Shown here: in pieces, positions 55,423 to 64,000 of the stretch
Numbering within the stretch: position 1 is the first letter of the stretch
Layout: each line of letters opens with the position of its first letter
Assembly: GCA_019059635.1 (NCBI GenBank)
Contig: JAGVRJ010000011.1
Span: 930,001-994,000 of the forward strand
Length of the DNA stretch: 64,000 nucleotides
Direction: 5' to 3'
Origin: Proales similis
Taxonomy: Eukaryota; Rotifera; Eurotatoria; Ploima; Proalidae
The notes under the pieces: model-generated
The model's database searches: none
What the model saw: the letters and a program-made list of their open reading frames with translations, nothing else
Told to the model about the DNA's origin: nothing
Made by a program: the position numbers and the translations under genes

Positions 55423-55939
55423 AACTGTACATACAATCGCCAAATGAACATTCTCGTCGCTTTTCTCAATACCTTTTTGTCGCAGTATTTTGGTCCAATT
55501 TGTAAGATTTGTACTCTCTTGTCAATTTCAGAGCAGCATCACAAGTAGAAGCGCAAGGCTCTGACTCCAACTGCTCTCCTTTTCTAACTTGAACGTCTTT
55601 CTTTCCTTCTAATTGGCTCCTGCTGGTGTCAAACAGATAGATGCAAAACATGACCATTTCAAACATTCAAATTTGAATAAAAACAAATATTCAACGCAAT
55701 CTTCAAAGTCTCGATCAGATAAGACCTGGCTACTCGACTTAAAGAGCCGAGCCTAGGAGCCGAACGTGAGAGCCGCACGTGAGAGTCGGGCGTGGGAGTC
55801 GAGCAGCAGCTTTGTTTCGCAGCCATCATCCAATTTGGCCACAGCGTTAGAATATTTTGCACGTTAAAGCGATTAGATTCGAGTCTACATGTCAACGAAC
55901 ATCCCTGCAATCCATAATCACTGAAGCGAACTGATTCAA
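55423..55939. other. spacer between STAG and TFIIF beta
   Basis: STAG 3' UTR with AATAAA at 55676-55681, then the short upstream region of TFIIF beta. The latter holds an imperfect tandem cluster at 55745-55805. Minus-strand frames here have no recognisable similarity. Confidence 0.5.
55745..55805. repeat. imperfect tandem GAGCCGxxCGTGAGAGTCG cluster
   Basis: Four imperfect units of about 15 bases, containing AACGTGAG, CACGTGAG and GCGTGGGAG, lie 135-195 bases before the TFIIF beta start. One unit contains an E-box (CACGTG). Confidence 0.6.
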
Positions 55940-57234
55940 ATGTCCGACTCGAACAAAACTGGCTCTGGAGCAGCATCGTCTACAGCTCCGACCGCTCGAG
56001 TTGTTCAGCCGGCTCCATTAGACACGTCTCGAGCTCAAGTCGGCGTCTGGCTGGTCAAGGTCTCATCGTCCTTCCCTCTTTTCCCAGTTCTCTGTTCGGA
56101 CGATTCGAATTTCATTCAATTCTCATCAGGTTCCGAACTATTTGGCCAAAAAGTGGAATGAAGCGCCGGACAACGCCAACGTCGGAGTGATTCGAATTAG
56201 CCAAACGAGCCCCGGGCCGAGGTTGGAGTCTGCTCTCTTGGCAAATGATAACCAAGTTAAATGACTTTGCAGGGCCACGGCAAACAAAGCAAAGCAAGAA
56301 GTTGTGTTTCAACTCAACGAATCCCTCTCGGACACAAATGGCGAAAAGGTGCCAATTGATCACAAGTTTCTCATGGCGCCCGTCGGAAGTCAGGACGTTT
56401 ATGTATTGCGTCGATCTGAGGAGGAATCAAAAGGTACTCAGCGTGACTCTCTCTCTCTGTCCCCTGTTTGCTGATCGAATTCTGTTGACCGATTTCAGAA
56501 TCGCTGTCGATCATTGGCAAAGTTATTCAACGCGCAGAGTGCACTCCGATCCAAAACGACTTTAATTATCTTCAGTTAAAGAGGTCAGTTTAAGATCAAA
56601 CTGGTGTTGTGGATTTTTTCTAAAAGAAAAAACTCAACAGAGAGACAATGAAAAAGTTCACAGAGCCCAAGAGGCAGATTCAAGTTGCGAGCGATTTTGT
56701 TCAGCGACAGCATTTTCTGCCTCGGCCGGCTTACGTGCCGCCGGTAAGCACCCTGGACCCATGGCTGATCTAGTCCAAGATGGGACATTCATGCTCGGTG
56801 TTTAGGGCGAGCGAAAAGAAAAAGTCAAGCGACTCAGACGAGAGAAGGAAGAAGTATTGGAAATATTGTTCGAGGCATTCGCCAAGCATCAGTATTACTA
56901 TATCAAAGACCTGGTGAAGTTGACCAAGCAGCCACAAGTGCGCTTTTAGTTTTCGCTTATCTTGAGTTGCACCTCTTTCACTCTTGCCATAAACCTCTAG
57001 AGCTACTTAAAGGACATATTGCACGAAATTTGCCGCTACAATGTGAAGGGCTTGCACAAGAACACTTGGGAACTCAAAGAGGAGTACAAGCAGTCGGACA
57101 TTGAATCGAAGCGAAAAGCGGCCGAGGCGGTCTCCTCAATGCCCAAAAGCGACCAGGCCGAAGCTATGGACGATGACGATGAAGATGACGAATTTAGCAC
57201 TGACGACGACGATGATCTGGTCGAAACCATGTGA
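55940..57234 (+). CDS. GTF2F2: general transcription factor IIF subunit 2 (TFIIF beta, RAP30)
   Basis: Seven exons (55940-56059, 56130-56221, 56273-56433, 56499-56583, 56641-56743, 56806-56937, 57001-57234) give 308 residues, somewhat longer than human RAP30 (249). The match runs along the whole family: VGVWLVKVPNYLAKKWNEA, IGKVIQRAECTPIQ, YLQLKR, KVKRLRREKEEVLEILFEAF, KHQYYYIKDLVKLTKQPQSY, LKDILHEICRYNVKGLHKNT and WELKEEY. Known role: the beta half of TFIIF, which escorts RNA polymerase II to the promoter; the C-terminal winged helix binds DNA. Extra length comes from a Ser/Ala-rich N-terminus and an acidic C-terminal tail (MDDDDEDDEFSTDDDDDL). It lies in tandem behind STAG. Confidence 0.97.
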
Positions 57235-57383
57235 ATTGCTGCATCAAACCAATAAGTGAAGAGGACATTCACTCTAAAATGCGTTCATTTCATTTAAAAC
57301 AAATTTAAAATCAAAATTCTTGATCCGAATGCTCGGCTTCTATTGGTATTGCAATTTTTGTAGACGCAATCTTTTTGCGATTA

Positions 57384-58313
57384 TTAGTATAGAAATCTAG
57401 ATTCCGTTTGCTTTTTGGCCGATTTAGTTCTGAGGCACTGGATCAAATCTAGATAAGCTGCGTCAATTTTAATCGCCAATTGATTTGACTGATTTGGGTG
57501 GTTGCAAGTTGAATGTGCTTCGACGAGCCGGTTCGATCGGCCGTAGTATTTGGCCCTAATTTCATTTTTCCGCGAACCATCAACGAACGGTCTCTTTCTC
57601 AGCGCATCGAGTCGCATGCTTGTTCTCAGACTCAATCGCAGATACGAAATTAAGTTTATCAAATCGTTCAGCATTATCAAGCTGGACAGAACTGCGATGG
57701 AAATGAGAGCCAAATAAGCGAAGCCTTGGCTCGCTTGGTCAGTGACTTTGTATTTCTCTTGCAAGAGTGCGAGCTCATGGGCAGTGGCCGCTTCGATTCG
57801 CTGCATTGCTTCAGAACGCTTGGTCTCAGATAGTTCGACCCAAAGGCTGGAATTGTTGATCATAGCTGACACTTCACACTCAAAAGGTTCGATGAAAAGC
57901 TGCTCAGTTTGAGTGATGTTGTCCCACACGAATCTCTCTACAGTGCAACTGTCCCACTGCCACTCTGACCAAGAGCCGACGGCAGCCGTCGACTGCGGCA
58001 ACGTTCCTGAAGATCCGTTCACATCCACCTCTTCTCCGGCCAGAGTGGTCTCCCGCTCGTTCGTGTTGCTACTGGCGCTGGTTATTCTCTCTTCGGAACT
58101 GAGAGCCGAGATGGTATTTTGGCTTGATTGTGTCTGAGGCTCTATTACCGCCCTGGTCGATGTCTCTGAACTGACTTGTTCAACCGATAGCATCGACTGA
58201 GAATCAATATGTAGAGCGATTGTAGTCGCTTCATTAGCTTGGAAAAAAAGAATTCCAAAGATTAAAAAACAAGAACCGGCTAGCAAAAAGGAGAGCGAGT
58301 ACGCTAATTCCGC
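57384..58313 (-). CDS. unrecognised membrane protein, 5' end unresolved
   Basis: An open frame of about 310 codons runs from a possible splice acceptor (CGGTAG, 58314-58319) to the stop at 57384. Order: a hydrophobic leader-like stretch (SLSFLLAGSCFLIFGILFF), a Ser/Thr/Gln-rich ectodomain-like region, a GSWSEWQWDSC phrase reminiscent of the start of a thrombospondin type-1 repeat, NNSS and NIT sequons, a membrane segment (YLALISIAVLSSLIML), and a basic cytoplasmic-looking tail. No in-frame ATG precedes the leader. Either a small 5' exon is missing, a non-AUG start is used, or the exon belongs to the adjacent upstream gene (58355-59583). I recognise no family. Confidence 0.55.
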   Translation of the reverse strand, partial: AELAYSLSFLLAGSCFLIFGILFFQANEATTIALHIDSQSMLSVEQVSSETSTRAVIEPQTQSSQNTISALSSEERITSASSNTNERETTLAGEEVDVNGSSGTLPQSTAAVGSWSEWQWDSCTVERFVWDNITQTEQLFIEPFECEVSAMINNSSLWVELSETKRSEAMQRIEAATAHELALLQEKYKVTDQASQGFAYLALISIAVLSSLIMLNDLINLISYLRLSLRTSMRLDALRKRPFVDGSRKNEIRAKYYGRSNRLVEAHSTCNHPNQSNQLAIKIDAAYLDLIQCLRTKSAKKQTESRFLY

Positions 58314-58354
58314 CTACCGTTCACCGATTCAATTATAGTATCAGGAGAATAGCC

Positions 58355-59583
58355 TTAAATGATCTGAAGAGCGTCAGAAAATTTGCTCAAGTCAGAAAAT
58401 TCAAAGAAAGTACACAAATAGAAATGCTGCTGTCCGGTCGATTGGTCGCTTTTCAAAGAAACAGATCCGTCCGGATTTAGCTCCAGCAATTGATCGTCTA
58501 GCCTCAACGACTTGAATTGCATTCACAAAGGACCACTTAAAAGAGCCTTACCGGTCCAAAATGCTGCGGGCAAAAAACTCCTTCGGAAGGCGCAAGAGTA
58601 GAGAATCGATTGAAAATTTTTCATTTGTTAATGACTCACGGCGCATTGAAAAGGCCTTGAAGGACTTGGTCAAGTCTTTGTTTTACAGTGGTTTGCAGAG
58701 AAGTTTGATAATCTTTCAATTGATCTGTTTGTTCGGTTAATCTTTCATTATAGAGATCAAAGTGAACAGAGAAATTGTTCACAATTGCGTCTTTGAATGC
58801 TGCAACGCCTGAGGGGAAATGACGATTTTGAGAATTGCTCTTCAACTGATTTTGAACACAGCTCTGAATTCGCTGTTGAACCTCATTCAGTCGTTGTCCG
58901 AGCTCGGTGGATCTTTGACCGAGCTCTTGTGAAATACCGCTCAAATCATTTTTAAAGTTGCCTATTATGGAACTCGTCTGGCTCGGGTTATTTTCGAGCT
59001 CCCTCGTTCTTGAATCGTAGGCGTTCTTTGTTCTTTGTTGCAGACTTTCTATATTTTGTGTGAGTGTGTTGATCAGACTGGACGCGCTCTGAATCTGGGT
59101 CCGGCATTCCTGTACATCGACGAGATATTGACTTTTTAATGTCTCAAATTCAGCTTGATTGCTCGGATGGGCAGCAATGTGTTCATTGAATAGACTCTGT
59201 TCAAGTTGAGTGAGTGCGCTTGACTCGACATTAATTTGCTCGCTCAACTCGTTTAAACGGCTCGAAACTTGACTATGAAAGCCAGCGAACGATGCATTGA
59301 AAATCTGATGGGTTCGATACATTTGCGCTTGAACGCTCATGTTTTGCACAACTTGAGAAGCGACTGACTCAATGCTTGTGTGGCTGCTATCGGAGGCACA
59401 GGCCAGTTGCATCGATTTTTGATTGCAGTTGGTCTTTGCGTAGGCCAAGTTCGCCAATTCGCTAAAAAATATCCAAAATTCGCCTCTTTGCCCCACAAAA
59501 GTGAGCGTGTTCACAGAGGCCTTTACTGTCGGCGTCAAAATGGCTGACAAAAAGAAAACCGCAGAAATATGAAAACGGCTCAT
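58355..59583 (-). CDS. unrecognised secreted coiled-coil protein
   Basis: Three exons (59583-58640, 58580-58552, 58497-58355) in consistent phase give 371 residues. The Met at 59583 begins a clear signal peptide (FHISAVFFLSAILTPTVKA). An in-frame Met 23 codons upstream is also possible but would bury it. The mature part is mostly helical, Gln/Glu/Ser-rich heptads (LNELSEQINVESSALTQLEQ, LGQRSTELGQRLNEVQQRI) with three Cys and N-glycosylation sequons (NMS, NAS, NFS). It ends in a short, different module (FLPAAFWTDDQLLELNPDGS ... HFYLCTFFEF). No family recognised. A lineage-specific secreted or extracellular-matrix protein is a guess. It ends only 42 bases before the membrane-protein frame on the same strand. 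Confidence 0.65.
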
Positions 59584-60871
59584 TTTCAGACTGAAATTCG
59601 ATTTCAGCAATTGACAGGCAAAAATCGGGGGAAAGAAGTGAAAAGTTGCCATGAATAAGCTTAGAATCGTTTATTTAAGAATTAAGTAAATAATTGGACC
59701 GGGAGAATTGAGTGTGGAAATTAGCATGTCGGCATTATTGATGTCGTGTGATAGGTAGAGACATTCGAGTTTTCAGTTATTGAAACGTGTCATTAGGTAG
59801 AATGATGGAAAACAACGCGAATCGATTGAAAAACAACAACATCAAAACAGCAGAAAAGAGATTTTTTTTCCAATTTCCATGGCAAAAATTGATGATTTAG
59901 CGGCGAGAGAGGCAGAAAGGGAGAGAGGGGAAGAAGAAGGTAAATTGGAATTTATGTTATTTTGGTTTGGCCAGAGTCATGGTCGAGTAGCTGGCATTTT
60001 TTTAATGATAAGAGAATTTTATTAAAGGCTCTGAGTGAGGGAGTGCAATAATAACAGGCCTAGCGCACAATCAGACGAGCTGGTTGCTTGCTACACGTGC
60101 TCGTCGCATTGCATGCTTAGAAAGGAGAATGTTGAATGCGAATGTTAAGTTTGAATAGAAGAATCGAGACTGAATTTGTGTAGTTTGCGCGGCGATGGTG
60201 CTTGTGATGGTGGCTGTGGCTCGGCGATGGTGGCTAGCACGCAAGCGGACAATCGCACACTGCGGAAAACCTTTCTTTGTCGTTCAACCTTAGCATTTGG
60301 TTGGTTTGAAGCGAGAATGCTCACCATGCTCGCCAATATAGCGTACATCTCTCTTTCTCTCTCTCTCTCTCTTTAACGTTGATCGCTTTCAACAGGCTTA
60401 AAAAAGCCGACTCTATTAAAGTGAATATAAACTGAATATCTAATCGTCGATCGGTAGATTGCGTCAAAGACATTTTATTAAGCGCCAGTCAGGGGCGCGC
60501 GCGCGAGCACACACAGGCGCATGCATCAAACAAATGCATCTACTCGTTATATTCCTTGTGTGTCTAGGACGGCAGCTTATTACCCAAGCATGCAACACCA
60601 TTGAATGCGCCTCTACTTCAATTATTGTGTGTGTGAGAGCGCATGAACGCAATCTGAATGTGGAATTGACTGTGCCTGTCTGCATAAATAGATCAGCTAA
60701 CCAAGCTAGGCCACAAATTGTTTAGTGTGCATTCCAACTGCTCAAGGCCTCTCCTTTTCCTCTTGCTTGTCTGTTCTGTTCGATTATCAGTTCTGCTCTA
60801 TTGCAATTATCAGCTGATGCACTTTGCCGACCACTTGACTAGTAGATTGTGGTTGTTAGTCCATACAGAAA
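59584..60871. promoter_or_regulatory. 1.3-kb divergent spacer before importin-5
   Basis: Upstream of both the secreted-protein gene (leftward) and importin-5 (rightward). It contains a TC microsatellite (60349-60373), a GCGCGCGCGCG run (about 60496-60506) and GA-rich runs near 59906-59938. No gene recognised. Confidence 0.5.
60349..60373. repeat. TC microsatellite
   Basis: (CT)n tract in the divergent spacer before importin-5. Confidence 0.9.
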
Positions 60872-63800
60872 ATGGCGTCCGATGATGATCAGTTCTACGC
60901 GCTGCTGAATAACTTGATGTCCCTGGACAACAATGTTAGACAAGAGGCCGAGGTTGGTGAACGCTCCTACGGAACTCGCTGGAAACAATTAATCCCGTTT
61001 ACTTGCGTTAAAAACTCAAGAACACTTACAACAGCATTTCTTTTCAACATAAACTCGTCTTCTTGGTCAAATGCATGCGAAACGCAAACTTGCCAGTGGC
61101 GGTAAGACTCGTTTCCGGGCAAGCAGTCTGGCGTCAGACTAATTTTTCACAATTAGACAAGAACCTTGGGTCTGGTCATGCTCAGACGTTTGATTTCAAA
61201 TGCAGTTATCGAAGAGGACTGGGCTACACTTGATCCGCAAGTAGTTGCCACCATTAAAAGCGAAGTGCTTGTCGCCGTCCAACAAGAGGCGGACAAATCG
61301 ATTCGCAAGAAAATCACCGACGTCATTGCCGAGCTGGCTCGTCTCCTAGTCGGTGAGTGTCTCCGGCGATTGCTAATCAATTCTGATCCATTCAACGTGT
61401 CTAATTGGCGCAGACGAAGAGGGCAACAACAAATGGCCTGAAGTGCTCGCATTCTTGTTCGAGCTGAGCAATTCGCCCACAGTTCACTTGAGAGAGAGCG
61501 CACTCAACATATTCACGTAAATTTGCGACGCCGGCGATCGATGGCCAGCAAACTGAGCAAACACTTCCTCTAGGAGCTTTCCGGGCATTTTCGGCAATCA
61601 AGAGCACCATTACATGCAAGTGATTCATCAGCTGCTGGCCAAAAGTCTGGCCGATGCCGACAAGGATGTAGGCACACGCTCGATCGCTGTTTTTGCTCCC
61701 TCTAGCTCATTCATCGACGACCATCGCGTGTTTAGATCAGCTATTTGGCGGTGAAGGCGCTCACCTCGTTTATCAAGAATCACGAGAAAGAGACGAACAT
61801 TGTCTCGATGTTCAAGGACTGCTTGCCGCTCGTCTTGAAGGTTAGTTGCCTCCAATAATTGCAGCGATATTTGCGTTTGAATTGCGCCAAACTTGTTTCA
61901 AGAACGTTCAAAGCAGCATCGAGGACAACTCGGACAATGAAGACCTGCAAAAGTGCATGATCGAGATTGCCGAGATCTCGCCCAAATTCTTGAAGCCAGT
62001 GCTCGATCAGGTGTTCGAGCTCTGTTTGGGGGTCAGATTTCGCCCATGCATCCAGTCGAGTCGGTCATCTAATCGTCCTTTTTCAAGGTACTTTGCCACA
62101 GCGACATCATGAGTCGCAAGCATCTCGCTCTCGAGGTCATTGTTACTTTGGCCGAGAACGCGAGCGGAATGGTGCGCAAGAACGCCGGAAAATATTTCCA
62201 AGTGATTGGTGAATAATCCCCTCAGTTTTAAACTGGTCAAGGCTGTTTTGGTTTTATTTTTTTTTGCTCAATTCAAGTGCCGCAAATCCTCAACATGATG
62301 GTCGATCTTGACGACGATCCCGAATGGTCGACTCAGGACGAGATCGAAGACGAGGACGAGGAGAGCAATCCGATCACTGGCGAGAGTGCAATGGATCGAT
62401 TGGCCTGTGCTCTGGGCGGCAAGACCATGCTGCCGCACATATTGACAAACGTGAACAACATGCTCAACAACAGTAAGGCCCAATCATGCACTTCATAGGT
62501 TAAACGAAACGAATAAGATTTGATGTTGATTAGGCGAAGATTGGCGATACCGCTATGCCGGTCTCATGACCCTCTCTTCGACTGCCGAGGGCTCGCACAA
62601 ACAAATGGAGGCCTATCTCGATCAAATCATTGATGGAGTCGTTGGATTCCTGCGAGATCCGGTATGAGTGACCGCCATCTTTGGTTGGATGGCTTCGATC
62701 AATTGAGCCTTTTTTTTTTCAATTTCAAGCACCCAAGAGTTAGATACGCGGCTTGCAACTGCATCGGACAGATGGCCACTGACTTTGCTCCCAACTTTCA
62801 AAAGAAGTACCAAGCCAAGGTGAGCTCGACTTGCCAGAATGAGGCCGGCCTATAGGCTCTGATGCTGTGCAAAGGTCATTCCGGGCCTGTTGATGATTCT
62901 CGACGACGAGATGAACCCGCGCGTTCAGGCACACGGTGGCGCCGCGCTAGTCAACTTTGCCGAGGACTCGCCCAAGAACATATTGATAAACTATTTGGAC
63001 GCAATCTTGAACAAGCTGCTCGACGTGTTGGTGAAGAAGATCTACGAGTTGGCCAACCACAAACGCAAGCTCGTGCTCGAGCAGATAGTGACCACAATTG
63101 CTGCCGTGGCCGATACAGTCGAAGAGAAATTCGAGCCCTTCTACGACAAGTGAGTTGTTGTTTGCAAACAGACCAGACGAGTCAGAGATGGCTCTCAATT
63201 GGCACAATTTTCAAGGTTCATGCCAAAGCTCAAATATTTGTTTGTTCATGCGACCACTCCCGAGTTGCGTTTGCTGCGCGGCAAGACCATCGAGTGCATC
63301 AGCTTGATCGGCTTGGCGGTCGGAAAAGACAAGTTCCTGATCGATTGCCAGGACGTAATGGAAACCCTGCTCAAAACACAAGCCAACTTTGAGCAGCTGG
63401 AAGACGACGATCCTCAGGTTGGTCTCATCAATCTCAGCTCTAGAGCAGTTCGAAATTCTCAACTGCCGCTCTCAACCATTCTAGATCGCCTACATGATTA
63501 GCTCATGGGCGCGAATGTGTAAAATTCTGGGCAAAGATTTCGAGAAGTATTTGCCGGTCGTGATGGGACCAGTGCTGAAGACTGCATCGTTTCGGCCCGA
63601 GATCGCCGTGGTCGATGGTACAAGCCGTTTGATTTCTTTCTTGCCCAATTGACTTGGCCAATCATTCTGGTGCGTTTCAGACGAGGAGGCGAAAGGAATT
63701 TCAGACGACGAGGACTGGCAGTTTGTTAACATTGGCGATCAGGTGAGTGTCAGTCCACTGCATAGGCAGAGTAGTTTAGTATTGTAACGGAACGCAGCAA

Positions 63801-64000
63801 AGTTTCGGAATTAAAACCACCGGCCTGGAAGAGAAGGCCACCGCATGCTCGATGCTGGTCTGCTACGCCAAGGAGCTCAAAGAAGGCTTCGCTCCCTACA
63901 CTGAGGAGGTCACCAGACTCATGGTGCCGCTGTTCAAATTCTACTTCCACGACGGAGTGCGCAGTGCTGCCGCTGAATGCATGCCGCACTTGCTTGAGTG
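60872..64000 (+). CDS. IPO5: importin-5 (RanBP5/karyopherin beta-3), partial
   Basis: Sixteen exons are visible: 60872-60952, 61021-61101, 61157-61352, 61414-61516, 61574-61667, 61736-61840, 61903-62031, 62088-62208, 62278-62472, 62534-62661, 62730-62819, 62875-63149, 63216-63417, 63485-63617, 63681-63742, and 63798 to the window end. All junction phases agree. The HEAT-repeat protein follows IPO5 closely: [145 protein letters not shown] and [12 protein letters not shown]. Known role: nuclear import receptor for ribosomal proteins, histones and others, released by Ran-GTP. It continues past the right edge; about 840 of roughly 1,095 residues are present. Confidence 0.97.

Overview
The window is nuclear DNA of a small-bodied metazoan with a compact genome. 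Almost every gene is split by short GT-AG introns (mostly 45-110 bases), intergenic spacers are short, genes lie on both strands, and AATAAA signals follow many stop codons. An aminergic GPCR implies an animal with neurons. ODAD2/ARMC4 and CEP164 homologues imply motile cilia or flagella. I cannot name the phylum from the sequence; a ciliated invertebrate (for example a miniaturised spiralian) would fit but is a guess. No bacterial, viral or transposon genes were recognised.

Layout, left to right. 1-1000 (-): 5' part of a gelsolin-type actin-severing protein, running off the left edge. 1319-3806 (-): ODAD2/ARMC4. 4177-7952 (-): LRR-Roc-COR (Roco) protein. 8910-10218 (-): multipass membrane protein resembling Fuseless. 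10803-19579 (+): giant coiled-coil protein (about 2,620 aa) with two pairs of near-identical internal duplications. 21139-23336 (+): ankyrin-repeat SOCS-box protein. 23515-25212 (-): nucleoredoxin-like protein without CxxC motifs. 27509-28832 (-): cyclin Y. 29281-30608 (-): splicing factor CWC25. 31559-32435 (+): ETF beta. 32725-35432 (+): APC/C subunit CDC16. 35642-37368 (-): aminergic GPCR. 39192-42962 (-): CEP164. 44158-46831 (+): carnitine palmitoyltransferase 1. 48086-48816 (+): unrecognised 223-aa protein. 48969-51079 (-): HINFP. 51646-55422 (+): intronless cohesin subunit STAG/SCC3. 55940-57234 (+): TFIIF beta. 57384-58313 (-) and 58355-59583 (-): two unrecognised membrane/secreted proteins. 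60872-64000 (+): importin-5, running off the right edge.

Most genes are conserved housekeeping or cytoskeletal genes, and I see no operon-like functional cluster. Loose themes are cilia (ODAD2, CEP164), the cell cycle (CDC16, STAG, cyclin Y, HINFP) and mitochondrial energy metabolism (ETFB, CPT1). Several neighbours are divergent (Fuseless-like/coiled-coil, CWC25/ETFB, CEP164/CPT1, HINFP/STAG) or convergent with gaps of only 150-210 bases. The most unusual objects are the giant coiled-coil gene with its Trp-containing repeat and homogenised cassettes, the degenerate Roco and nucleoredoxin-like proteins, and the unrecognised membrane/secreted pair at 57.4-59.6 kb. Exon models were built by hand from reading frame, GT/AG sites and family alignment; except at one CDC16 junction, phases agree.
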